Assembly (NCBI GenBank): GCA_027019265.1
Contig: JALUWX010000122.1
Coordinates: 52,041 to 116,040 of the forward strand
DNA length: 64,000 nucleotides
Origin: Phycisphaerales bacterium
Lineage (GTDB): Bacteria; Planctomycetota; Phycisphaerae; Phycisphaerales; UBA1924
Reading direction: 5' to 3'
The translations under genes and the position numbers were made by a program. Below are positions 20,306-28,844 of this stretch, in pieces. Every line of letters begins with the position of its first letter. The first letter of the stretch is position 1. The notes beneath the pieces are model-generated. The model was not told the DNA's origin. It was given only the letters and a program-made list of their open reading frames with translations, and did not search any database.

Positions 20306-20941
20306 ATGAAGAAGACACTCACGATTGCGCTGCTCACGGGTCTGGCTTCGGTCGCTTCGGCGAGCATCGTGAACAACGGCGGGTTCGAGGACGGGAGCGG
20401 CTCCGATGCCGCGGATTGGACCGAGATCGTCGGCGGCCCCTCGGGCTCCGTCGGGCGCTCCGACAACATGCCCAACTCCGGGAACTGGAGCGCCTACATG
20501 GCGTTCGATCACATCAACAACCCGGCCGCGGGCGGCGCGTACTTCATCGAGCAGGTCATGCCCGTGGGGAGCATCGTTGCCGGTCAGAGCTACAACCTCT
20601 CGTTCTACGCAAAGATGGAGTCGATGGACTTCACCGGGATGGACACATTCTTCCAGATCCTCTGGCTCGACCAGGACGGGTCGGACGGCGGTGGAGTCCG
20701 TGGTGAACAGCTCACGTCCCTCATCGGGCAGGGGATCGGCACGGATTACCAGCAGTTCTCGTTCGATCTGACGGCGGCCGCGGGTGCTGATTCGTTCTTG
20801 CTCCGCTTCCAGCTCTCCGCTGGCGCGGTGACCGGGATCGCCAACGGGCTGTATGTCGATGACGTGGCGCTCGTTCCGGCGCCGGGTGCGATCGCGTTGC
20901 TGGGCCTTGGTGGCCTCGCGGCGACCCGTCGTCGTCGCTGA
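20306..20941 (+). CDS. PEP-CTERM sorted secreted protein
   Basis: Signal peptide; C-terminal VPAPGAIALLGLGGLAATRRRR. Confidence 0.85.
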   Translation: MKKTLTIALLTGLASVASASIVNNGGFEDGSGSDAADWTEIVGGPSGSVGRSDNMPNSGNWSAYMAFDHINNPAAGGAYFIEQVMPVGSIVAGQSYNLSFYAKMESMDFTGMDTFFQILWLDQDGSDGGGVRGEQLTSLIGQGIGTDYQQFSFDLTAAAGADSFLLRFQLSAGAVTGIANGLYVDDVALVPAPGAIALLGLGGLAATRRRR

Positions 20942-20970
20942 TCCAACGATCTGAGACTCTTGTGCAACTG

Positions 20971-21003
20971 AGCGGCGCCCGGCGACGGGCGTCGTTCGTT
21001 TTT
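20971..21003 (+). terminator. Rho-independent terminator
   Basis: CGCCCG-GCGA-CGGGCG then GTCGTTCGTTTTT. Confidence 0.7.
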
Positions 21004-21099
21004 GGTATGAACGACCCCCGGCCTGTGTCTTGAAGTCTGGTTCTACCATGCCTTGTCGGTGCGACGCGTTCCGCGTGGGCACGATCAAGGAGACCCGGC

Positions 21100-22152
21100 A
21101 TGTACCAAGCGAAGGCCTATGGGGTGGACAGCAAATCGTCGCCGTTCGAAGCGCGTGAGATCCCCCGTCGAGAAGTCACGGATCGGGATGTGCAGATCGA
21201 AATCCAGTACTGCGGGATCTGTCACTCGGACCTCCACCAGGCGCGAGACGAGTGGAACAGTGTGATGCCCACGGTGTACCCGTGTATCCCGGGTCACGAG
21301 ATCGTCGGGAAGGTGACCAAGGTCGGGTCCGGGGTCAGCACCTTCAAGGTCGGGGACACGGTCGGGGTCGGGTGTATGGTCGATTCGGATCATGAGTGCC
21401 CGATGTGCAAATCGGGTCTGGAGCAGTTCAGTCCCAAGACGGCGTTTACGTACAACTCCCCGGACAAGCACGGGACCGCGCCCGTCACCTACGGGGGGTA
21501 CTCCGAGAGCGTGGTGGTGGACGAGCGGTTCGTGCTCCGGGTTCCCGAGAATCTGGAGCTCTCCGGCGCGGCCCCGCTGCTGTGCGCTGGGATCACGACG
21601 TACTCGCCGCTGAAGCGTGCGAACGTCGGGCCGGGGATGAAGGTGGGGATCGTCGGGCTCGGTGGTCTCGGTCACATGGGTGTGAAGATCGCGAAAGCGA
21701 TGGGCGCGCACGTTGTGGTGTTCACCACGTCCCCAAGCAAGGTCGATGACGCGAAGCGCCTCGGCGCTGACGAAGTGATCCTGTCGAAGGACCCCGAGCA
21801 GATGGCCGCGCATCAGGGGACGTTCAACTTCATCCTCGACTGTGTGTCGGCGAAGCACGACATCAACATGTACCTCGGGATGCTCGCGCTGGAGGGTGAA
21901 CTGACCCTCGTGGGCGCGCCCGAGGAACCGCTCGAGGTCTCCTCGTTCGCGCTCTTGTTCGGGCGCAAGCGTTTGTCCGGGTCCCTCATCGGGGGGATCG
22001 CGGAGACCCAGGAGATGCTCGACTTCTGTGGGAAGCACAACCTTGTTGCGGATGTCGAGGTCATCAAGCCCAGCGAGATCAACGAGGCATACGAGCGGCT
22101 GCTCAAGAGCGATGTGAAGTATCGGTTCTCGATCGATATGTCAACGCTCTGA
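21100..22152 (+). CDS. Zinc-dependent NAD(P) alcohol dehydrogenase (YahK/CAD-like)
   Basis: CGICHSDLHQARDEW; PCIPGHEIVGKV; GLGGLGHMGVKIAKAMG. Confidence 0.92.
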   Translation: MYQAKAYGVDSKSSPFEAREIPRREVTDRDVQIEIQYCGICHSDLHQARDEWNSVMPTVYPCIPGHEIVGKVTKVGSGVSTFKVGDTVGVGCMVDSDHECPMCKSGLEQFSPKTAFTYNSPDKHGTAPVTYGGYSESVVVDERFVLRVPENLELSGAAPLLCAGITTYSPLKRANVGPGMKVGIVGLGGLGHMGVKIAKAMGAHVVVFTTSPSKVDDAKRLGADEVILSKDPEQMAAHQGTFNFILDCVSAKHDINMYLGMLALEGELTLVGAPEEPLEVSSFALLFGRKRLSGSLIGGIAETQEMLDFCGKHNLVADVEVIKPSEINEAYERLLKSDVKYRFSIDMSTL

Positions 22153-23082
22153 CGCGCGATCGATCACGACGACCTCGCCGACGGATTCCTGGATGACGCG
22201 CTCGGGGTGATCGCTGGCGCAGGTCAGGAGTCGGCGCATGGGTTCGTCCATCGGTTCGTCGGAGAGCTCGAACGTCGAGTGGTGGACGGGGAGCAGGTAC
22301 TGAGCGCCCGTTTGTGTGAACATGCGCCAGACCTGTTCGGGGGTAGCGTGCATGTGCTCCCAGGGCTCGTACGCGCCGATCCCGAAGACGGCGAGGTCGA
22401 GATCCCCGATCCCGTTGAACGTGTTGGTCTCCGCCGTATCCCCGGTGAAGAGCACGGAGCCCTCGTCGTGGCGGATCTCGTAGGCGCAGAATCCCCGCCT
22501 CCGGTCGAGCCATGCGCGGGATCCCCAGTGGCGCGGGGTGTGGGCGCGGATCGTCGCGCCCCCGAAATCGATCGTCGATCCGGAGGGGAGTTCGTGGACG
22601 CGCGCGAACCCACCGGGGATCAGGTTCGCGCAGCGCGGGGGAACAACCACGGCCGTGCGCGAATCAGCGAGCTTCATCAGGGTGGGGCGATCGAGATGAT
22701 CGAAATGCGCATGGGTGATCAGGATCAGATCGACCCCCTTGAGCGCCTCGGGAGAGATCGGCGCTTCGGTTCGGCGCGAGAGCCCGATGGTCCGTCTCCC
22801 GATGCGCACCCCGATCCGATCCGACAGCACGGGGTCCACGGCGATGGTGAGCTGTCCGAGGGTGACGACGACGGATCCGTGACCGAGCCAGCAGACGGCC
22901 ATCCCGTGGGGCGCGAGCTCGGTGAGCAGGTCCCTGAGCGAGCGCGTCGGTTCTCCCTTGGGGGATCGGAGCGAACCGATGAGCTCCGGGGGATATCGGC
23001 GCAGGGATGACTTCGCGGCGGCCGCTGCGCGCCGGAACCACCCTCGCTGGCGTTGATCCGGGTTGGATGGGTCCGATCGCAC
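22141..23082 (-). CDS. MBL-fold metallohydrolase (UlaG/NAPE-PLD-like)
   Basis: ITHAHFDHLDRPTL; WLGHGSVVV; TGDTAETNTF. Confidence 0.9.
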   Translation of the reverse strand: MRSDPSNPDQRQRGWFRRAAAAAKSSLRRYPPELIGSLRSPKGEPTRSLRDLLTELAPHGMAVCWLGHGSVVVTLGQLTIAVDPVLSDRIGVRIGRRTIGLSRRTEAPISPEALKGVDLILITHAHFDHLDRPTLMKLADSRTAVVVPPRCANLIPGGFARVHELPSGSTIDFGGATIRAHTPRHWGSRAWLDRRRGFCAYEIRHDEGSVLFTGDTAETNTFNGIGDLDLAVFGIGAYEPWEHMHATPEQVWRMFTQTGAQYLLPVHHSTFELSDEPMDEPMRRLLTCASDHPERVIQESVGEVVVIDRASER

Positions 23083-23102
23083 ACAGTACCGTAGGATCGG
23101 GG

Positions 23103-24554
23103 ATGCTGAGCCATGCGCCCTGGGCCGCGATCGGGTCGTTGACGTTCCACATCGTGGTCGCGATGCTGATCTCGCTCCGGGTGATCTCGAAGCGCCGATC
23201 GACGGAGGTCGCGCTGTCGTGGATCATCCTGGTCGTGACCTTCCCCGTTGCGGGCGCAGTGTTCTATGTGCTGGTCGGGGAGCCCTGGTTGAGCCGGAGA
23301 CGGAGTGCGCGCCGGGCGCACCTTTCGGAGCAGATCCGCGCACCGATCGCGCAGCTCGAGCAGCGTTTCGGGTGCGAGGGGATGTTCGAGCACCCCGCTT
23401 CTCGGGCTGTTGCGGCGCTGGGTCACACGAGCGGGCTGAGCCCGGTGCTGTGCGGGAACACGATCGACATCCTGGAGGACTCGGATCGGTTCTTCGATCG
23501 GATCATCGAGGACATCGACCACGCGACGGCGAGCATCGACATGCTCTTCTACATCTGGTCCGTCGGGGGACGCGCGGATCTGGTCGCGGACGCATTGATG
23601 CGTGCATCGGCACGAGGCGTGAAGTGCCGATTGCTCCTCGATGGCGCGGGCTCGAAGGAGATGCTCAGGGGGAAAGGACGATCGATCCTGACCAATGCGG
23701 GGATCGAGGTCCGGACCGCGCTCCCCGTTGGGGTGATCCGGGGGAGTTTCAATCGGATCGACATCCGGAACCATCGGAAGCTGGTGGTCATTGACGACCG
23801 GGTCGCGTACACGGGGAGCCAGAACCTCGCGGATCCCTTGGTGTTCAAACGCGAACTCAACGTCGGACCCTGGGTGGATTTGATGACGCGCATCGAGGGG
23901 CCAAGCGCCGCGCAGCTCAGCGCGGTCTTTGAGCTTGATTGGGCGATGGAGGATGCGCACCCCGTGAATGTCGAGGACTGGTTCCCCGACCCGGTGCGTG
24001 TGGGGGACGCGCCGGCGCAGGTCGTGCCTTCGGGTCCGGGTCAGCGCCCCTCGACGATGTACCGGATGCTGACGGCCGCCGTCCACGGGGCGCAGCATCG
24101 GTTGACGATGACGACCCCGTACTTTGTCCCGGACGACGCGTTCGTTTCTGCGCTCATGTCCGCGGCGATGCGCGGGGTCGAGACCACGGTGGTGGTCCCC
24201 GAGAAGATCGACGGGCCGCTGGTCCGCTTTGCGAGCCGCGCGTATTACGACGACCTGATCGAATCGGGTGTGCGCGTGCTCGCGTACGAGGGGGGGTTGC
24301 TCCACGCAAAGACGATCGCTGTGGATGAAGACCTCGCGATCATCGGGACCGTGAACCTGGATCGTCGGAGCTTCTGGCTCAACTACGAGCTGAGTCTCGT
24401 CATCCATAGCCCGGAAGGGGTCCGGGATCTGGCCGGAGTCCACGCGCGATACATCGAACGGAGCACACCGATCTCGGAGTCCCCCTGGATGCGCCGGCGT
24501 TGGGGGAGGCGCTTCGTGGAGAATACGGCGCGACTCTTCTCCCCGATTCTGTGA
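23103..24554 (+). CDS. cls: Cardiolipin synthase (phospholipase D family)
   Basis: Two HKD motifs: NHRKLVVIDDRVAYTGSQN and LHAKTIAVDEDLAIIGTVNLDRRSF. Confidence 0.9.
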   Translation: MLSHAPWAAIGSLTFHIVVAMLISLRVISKRRSTEVALSWIILVVTFPVAGAVFYVLVGEPWLSRRRSARRAHLSEQIRAPIAQLEQRFGCEGMFEHPASRAVAALGHTSGLSPVLCGNTIDILEDSDRFFDRIIEDIDHATASIDMLFYIWSVGGRADLVADALMRASARGVKCRLLLDGAGSKEMLRGKGRSILTNAGIEVRTALPVGVIRGSFNRIDIRNHRKLVVIDDRVAYTGSQNLADPLVFKRELNVGPWVDLMTRIEGPSAAQLSAVFELDWAMEDAHPVNVEDWFPDPVRVGDAPAQVVPSGPGQRPSTMYRMLTAAVHGAQHRLTMTTPYFVPDDAFVSALMSAAMRGVETTVVVPEKIDGPLVRFASRAYYDDLIESGVRVLAYEGGLLHAKTIAVDEDLAIIGTVNLDRRSFWLNYELSLVIHSPEGVRDLAGVHARYIERSTPISESPWMRRRWGRRFVENTARLFSPIL

Positions 24555-24576
24555 ACCACAACGGATCGGCGCAAGA

Positions 24577-24600
24577 AAGCACCCCGCCGGAGCGGGGTGC
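24577..24600 (-). terminator. Rho-independent terminator (minus strand)
   Basis: GCACCCCGC...GCGGGGTGC followed on minus strand by TTTCTT. Confidence 0.7.
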
Positions 24601-24630
24601 GGGGTGTGCTGTGATATCGAGCTCGGCGCT

Positions 24631-27417
24631 TTACGGGCAGCCCTCGGAGAACGCGTTGAGGAACGCGCTCACGTCGAAGAAGTCGAAGCTTCCATCGCCG
24701 TTGTAGTCCGCTTGGGCTTGCTCATCCTGGTAGGCCGTCAGGAACGTGCTGATGTCGAAGAAGTCGAGCGAACCGTCGCCCGTGAAGTCGGGTCGGCAGT
24801 CGGGCTCGGACGCGCCGAGGTACTCGACGGCATCGACGAACGGGAACTTGACGTACTCGACGAGCGCGTCGCGCTCGGACTCGGACAGCGCGAGGACGGC
24901 GTTTCGCGCGGACTCCGCTTCACCGCCGTGCCAGAGGATGGCTTCCATGATCGTGCGGGCGCGACCGTCGTGGAGGTAGTTGGCTTGCTCCGGGTTCCCG
25001 TTGGGATCGAAGGGATCGACGGGGACTCCGAGGACGTGACCGACGTAGCCGATACCCCAGAGCGGCGGGGTGCGCCATTCGCTCCCGGACGCGCCGTACT
25101 CGGCGCGGTTGTCGGCGAGGCCCTCACCCATGTCGTGGAGGAGCATGTCCGTGAAGGGCTGGATCACCTGGTCCCGGTAGGGCGCGAACTCCGCGTCGGA
25201 AGCGGTCTGCATCACCGGACGGTGGCACGACATACACCCGGCCGCTTCGAAATGCATCTTGCCCTCGAGCGCGACGGGGTCCTTGTGGTTCTCACGGGGA
25301 GGAACAGCGAGACCACGGAGGTACGACACCATGGAGTCGATCGTCCAGCTCTGGACCTCGACGGGTCCGTCGCCGACGAGATCGGTGGTCATCCCCATGT
25401 CGTGCGCGAACGCAGACGCCGCTTGCTGGCGCAGGTCGGGCTGGGACGCTTTCCAACCGAAACGACCGATGGCCGTCCCGCCGTTGTGGAGGTCATCGAC
25501 GTAGTTCGCGCGTCCGGAGATCCCGTCTCCGTCAGCATCGTTCTCGTCGGCCCACGCCAAGATCTCGGATTCGTCGATCGCTTCGAGGAGCCCGAGCCCG
25601 ATGAGCATGGGCGCGACACGGACGGAGACTTCCGCTTCGCCGTTGTACGGGCCATCGATCGGGTTCGGAGCGGGCTCGCCGGGGACGTTGGTCCCGATCT
25701 GCCCGTACTTCAGATCGCTGAACTCGACCCGGGGTTTGCGGAGTTCGTACACAGTGCCGTCATCGAAAGTCCCGTTGACGATGTCCCAGACGAGCGAGGC
25801 GCTCCCCTCGGGGGTCTCGCCGGGGACGGCCTTGATGTCGAGCTGCTCGCCGTAGAACGGGTGGGGGATCGGCGCTTCGCCGGGCGCACCCGGGATGCTC
25901 GTTCGGATCACGTAGTCCTCGAGCGAGTCCATCCCCGTCACGGGCGCGAGCCCGCGCCCGTCGAGCATGTGACACTCGATACAGGAGTTGTTGGTGTACT
26001 GGGGACCGAGCAGGTCGGGCTGGAAGACCGGGCTTGCGCCCATGTTGAACCCGACCGGGCCGCCGTTGCAGTCAAACGCCGTGGGGGGGTTGAAGAGGAG
26101 CCCGTCGTCCCAGTGCGTCTCGAAAACGACCTTGCCCTCCATGAACGCATTGAGGTCTTCCGGGGGAAGGTTCAGCGCGTGCTGGTTGAACGCGAACTGC
26201 TTGATCGTAACCACGGGGATCGACGCATCACCCGCGGCATACGCCATCGGGTCCTGTGACTCACGCTGGAGACGACCATCGCCCATGTAGTAGTAGATGA
26301 ACTCGGAGTAGTAGGTCTGCCCGGCGAGGAGGGTGAACTCGACATCGACGCGCTGTCCGTGGACGAGGTTGTCGATCGTGTGGGTGTGGACGTCGCCGGA
26401 CTTGGCCATCCGGACGCTGATCGCGGAGATGTTGCGATCGCAGAATCCGACGTCGCCGGACTGGTTGTACCACTTGATGTCAACACCGCTGACGGGGACC
26501 TCGGGCGCGGTGGTGACCTCGAAATCGAGGCTCCCCCCGTTGTCCGTGATCTTCAGGTCGAAGGTGCGCCCAACGTCGTAGCCCTGGGGGTAGTGGTCGA
26601 AGCGCCACTCGTTCTCGTGACGATCACGGAAACGGATCGCCGTCACCGTCTCGATCGGGGTGTCGGGGATCGCTGGCGCGCCTTCGCCGAGGGTCCGCTT
26701 GAACCAGGACGTATCGACGGGCTCGATCCCGACGGTGGTCAGGAACGAGTATGAGATCTCATCGCCGGCTTCGACACCCTCGATGATCTTCCCGTAGATG
26801 TGCGCCCCGAGATCGGTCATGGGCGCGGTCTGCATGGGGCCGTTCCCGACCCGGTAGCGGAGCTTCACACCCGTGATCCCGGGGAGCGGCGAAGCGGGCG
26901 CGCCCGTTTCGAGGAGCACGGACCACTCACCAGCGTTCTCGACAACGTCGTGACGGAACGCGCGGGAGTGGGGGAGCCCACCAGCGCCGAAGTCACCCGG
27001 ATCGATATCGTCGTTCCCCCCAACGTCGTCGTCATCATCGTCGCCGTCGTCGTTCCCTCCGGTATCGCCGTCAACACTGAACGAGGTGCACCCGCTCTCG
27101 AGGGTGAAGGTGCGGGGCTGGAACTCGTACTGCCCGGGGATCTGAATGACGAGGTGGAAGCTGAACTCCGTTCCGGGCGCGATCCCCGAGAACGTCTTGG
27201 AGTAGGTCCCGGACCCGTCGTCATCCATGAAGTATCCGCCCCCGGGAGGGGTGGGATAGATGAGCATCGCCGTGGCTGTTGGGGTCGCCGTCACCGAAAC
27301 GGTTACATTTGAGCCGTCGTAGCAAACCTCACCCGTATAGCCCGGTGCGCCGGTCTGCGCCATCGCGCTCACGGACAGCACCATCGCCGCCAGAATGACA
27401 AGGAAAGAGCGGATCAT
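24631..27417 (-). CDS. Di-haem c-type cytochrome/oxidoreductase (DHOR-like) with dockerin-like tail
   Basis: CIECH and CMSCH haem motifs; tail CRPDFTGDGSLDFFDISTFLTAYQ...DYNGDGSFDFFDVSAFLNAFSEGCP. Confidence 0.8.
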   Translation of the reverse strand: MIRSFLVILAAMVLSVSAMAQTGAPGYTGEVCYDGSNVTVSVTATPTATAMLIYPTPPGGGYFMDDDGSGTYSKTFSGIAPGTEFSFHLVIQIPGQYEFQPRTFTLESGCTSFSVDGDTGGNDDGDDDDDDVGGNDDIDPGDFGAGGLPHSRAFRHDVVENAGEWSVLLETGAPASPLPGITGVKLRYRVGNGPMQTAPMTDLGAHIYGKIIEGVEAGDEISYSFLTTVGIEPVDTSWFKRTLGEGAPAIPDTPIETVTAIRFRDRHENEWRFDHYPQGYDVGRTFDLKITDNGGSLDFEVTTAPEVPVSGVDIKWYNQSGDVGFCDRNISAISVRMAKSGDVHTHTIDNLVHGQRVDVEFTLLAGQTYYSEFIYYYMGDGRLQRESQDPMAYAAGDASIPVVTIKQFAFNQHALNLPPEDLNAFMEGKVVFETHWDDGLLFNPPTAFDCNGGPVGFNMGASPVFQPDLLGPQYTNNSCIECHMLDGRGLAPVTGMDSLEDYVIRTSIPGAPGEAPIPHPFYGEQLDIKAVPGETPEGSASLVWDIVNGTFDDGTVYELRKPRVEFSDLKYGQIGTNVPGEPAPNPIDGPYNGEAEVSVRVAPMLIGLGLLEAIDESEILAWADENDADGDGISGRANYVDDLHNGGTAIGRFGWKASQPDLRQQAASAFAHDMGMTTDLVGDGPVEVQSWTIDSMVSYLRGLAVPPRENHKDPVALEGKMHFEAAGCMSCHRPVMQTASDAEFAPYRDQVIQPFTDMLLHDMGEGLADNRAEYGASGSEWRTPPLWGIGYVGHVLGVPVDPFDPNGNPEQANYLHDGRARTIMEAILWHGGEAESARNAVLALSESERDALVEYVKFPFVDAVEYLGASEPDCRPDFTGDGSLDFFDISTFLTAYQDEQAQADYNGDGSFDFFDVSAFLNAFSEGCP

Positions 27418-27510
27418 GATGGGGTCTCCTGCGCCTGCGCTGACCCCAGAACGGGTCAGCCGCGGTGTGTGTCACGGTGCGCGCCATGCGAGTATGCCGT
27501 GGCATCAAAT

Positions 27511-27521
27511 GTAACAGTTAC
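27511..27521. promoter_or_regulatory. Palindromic operator candidate GTAACAGTTAC
   Basis: Perfect palindrome 94 bp upstream of 27417 start. Confidence 0.65.
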
Positions 27522-27750
27522 GATCTATCCATGCAACGCCGAAAGCCCAGAACCCTGGGTTTGTCTCTCAATTGTGGATTGAAACTGTCCGGAATCGAGC
27601 GCAGTGCGCGACTCTCGATCATCTCTTCATCCGGAACGGTGGATCGGGGGCTCGCGCATCGATGCTGTTCCGAGAGCGTGGTCCATGTCCCGTTCGAAGA
27701 TCACGAGATCTCCACATCTCGAGGTGTCGCTGTATCCCAAAAAGACAAAG

Positions 27751-27777
27751 AAGAAGCCCCGCAATACGGGGCTTCTT
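27751..27777. terminator. Rho-independent terminator; likely the original terminator downstream of the split tRNA-Ser locus
   Basis: AAGAAGCCCCG-CAATA-CGGGGCTTCTT; minus strand continues CTTTGTCTTTTTGGG. Confidence 0.65.
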
Positions 27778-27817
27778 CTGCAGTGCTCGGGCTCCTGAGG
27801 AGCCATATCGAGCATCA

Positions 27818-27834
27818 AAGCGGAGAGGGGGGGA
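27818..27834. repeat. att core, left copy: AAGCGGAGAGGGGGGGA
   Basis: Identical to 63971-63987. Confidence 0.85.
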
Positions 27835-27961
27835 CTGTGTCGGCCGGGCACGGCCTGTGCACCATAAACGCGGATCTCGCGCCTTAACTACTGTCAATAA
27901 AGACGTTCCATCGATCGATCCCAAATCATACGATGCGATAAGAACCGTTTCGGATTGGCGA

Positions 27962-27984
27962 ATCTAGGCCAGTTCTAGGCCAAC
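27962..27984. repeat. Inner end repeat, left: ATCTAGGCCAGTTCTAGGCCAAC
   Basis: 22/23 identical to 63875-63897; candidate integrase/excisionase arm site. Confidence 0.7.
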
Positions 27985-28273
27985 TGACAGCGCAGAAGTC
28001 TCGATCCTGTTGAAGGCCTAGCTGCTTTGAATTTCTGGCTGATCTACAAAGGTGCGAAATCTCCCCCAATTCGGGTCGCGATAGCAGTATGTCTCAACGC
28101 CGGTGACGCACACGGGCTGTAGGTCGGGTGTGAAACCATCACGAAAGCCGCTTCGGGATCGTCCAAGTAACTGCGACGGTGCCGCCTGTCCGGCTCACCA
28201 ACAGATCGATCATCGCTCGGAGTAACGGAATCGGACACCGGCCTGGTGGGGAATAGACCGCTCACCCGGGCTG

Positions 28274-28302
28274 TTGGCAGCTAGTCGTTGCCGTGATACA
28301 AT
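28274..28302 (+). promoter_or_regulatory. Sigma70-like promoter TTGGCA-17 nt-TACAAT
   Basis: Near-consensus hexamers with 17-nt spacer directly upstream of first cargo gene. Confidence 0.6.
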
Positions 28303-28312
28303 GGGACGGTCC

Positions 28313-28747
28313 ATGCTCAGAGTTCTTGCCATCACGATCCTGATCGCCGCCGGGCTGCCGAGGCTTGGTGTCGGATTGGTCGCCGGCCAAGATCACTGTG
28401 ATGACACGATATGCCATGAGCCTGTCATTGACATGGACTGCTGCGGCGATTCACTGCCGGACGAATGCTCTGACCTTGATTGCGGCAGCGAGGCATTCTG
28501 CCCGATGAGCGAAGGTCCGTGCAAATGCGGCATATCCGAGACGCCGGCTCCGGATCGGCTTCCTGACGCTCCGCTGCCGCGGACTGACCGCGATTCACCG
28601 ACCGGACTTCCGAACGGCCCGCCGAAGATCACTCCGGTGATCGAGCCCGACGATTCGACGCCTTCGATGGTGTCGCTCGTCGATAGCCTCCGCGCGGGCA
28701 AGACCCACAACGAAATGCAGGCCCTTCTGGGCGTTTGGCAAACGTAG
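28313..28747 (+). CDS. Cys-rich secreted protein, unknown function
   Basis: Signal-like N-terminus MLRVLAITILIAAGLPRLG; many Cys; first gene ahead of efflux operon. Confidence 0.6.
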   Translation: MLRVLAITILIAAGLPRLGVGLVAGQDHCDDTICHEPVIDMDCCGDSLPDECSDLDCGSEAFCPMSEGPCKCGISETPAPDRLPDAPLPRTDRDSPTGLPNGPPKITPVIEPDDSTPSMVSLVDSLRAGKTHNEMQALLGVWQT

Positions 28748-28844
28748 AGCCCGAGTTCCGTAGGGATGGTGCGCGCTGTGAGCGTTGCCCGTCCCTGCGT
28801 CGATCACTCGGACTCACGTTTATCCAAGCACCCAGGAGCCTTTC

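Noticed and set aside
19463-21088. 541-aa minus ORF antisense to the PEP-CTERM genes
   Set aside because: Shadow ORF; opposite frames have signal peptides and PEP-CTERM tails.
22725-24443. 572-aa minus ORF antisense to cardiolipin synthase
   Set aside because: Shadow ORF; two HKD motifs confirm the plus-strand gene.
24604-26259. 551-aa plus ORF antisense to the di-haem oxidoreductase
   Set aside because: Shadow ORF with V/E/G/R-rich composition; minus strand carries CxxCH and dockerin motifs.
27296-27306. GAAACGGTTAC, similar to the proposed operator
   Set aside because: Lies inside coding sequence, imperfect, and a better site exists upstream at 27511; likely coincidental.
27465-27967. 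Several short ORFs around the left island boundary
   Set aside because: Low-quality overlapping translations spanning a terminator and the att core; better explained as intergenic and attachment DNA.
28044-28265. 73-aa minus ORF inside the left end
   Set aside because: No recognisable family or start context; probably non-coding island-end sequence.
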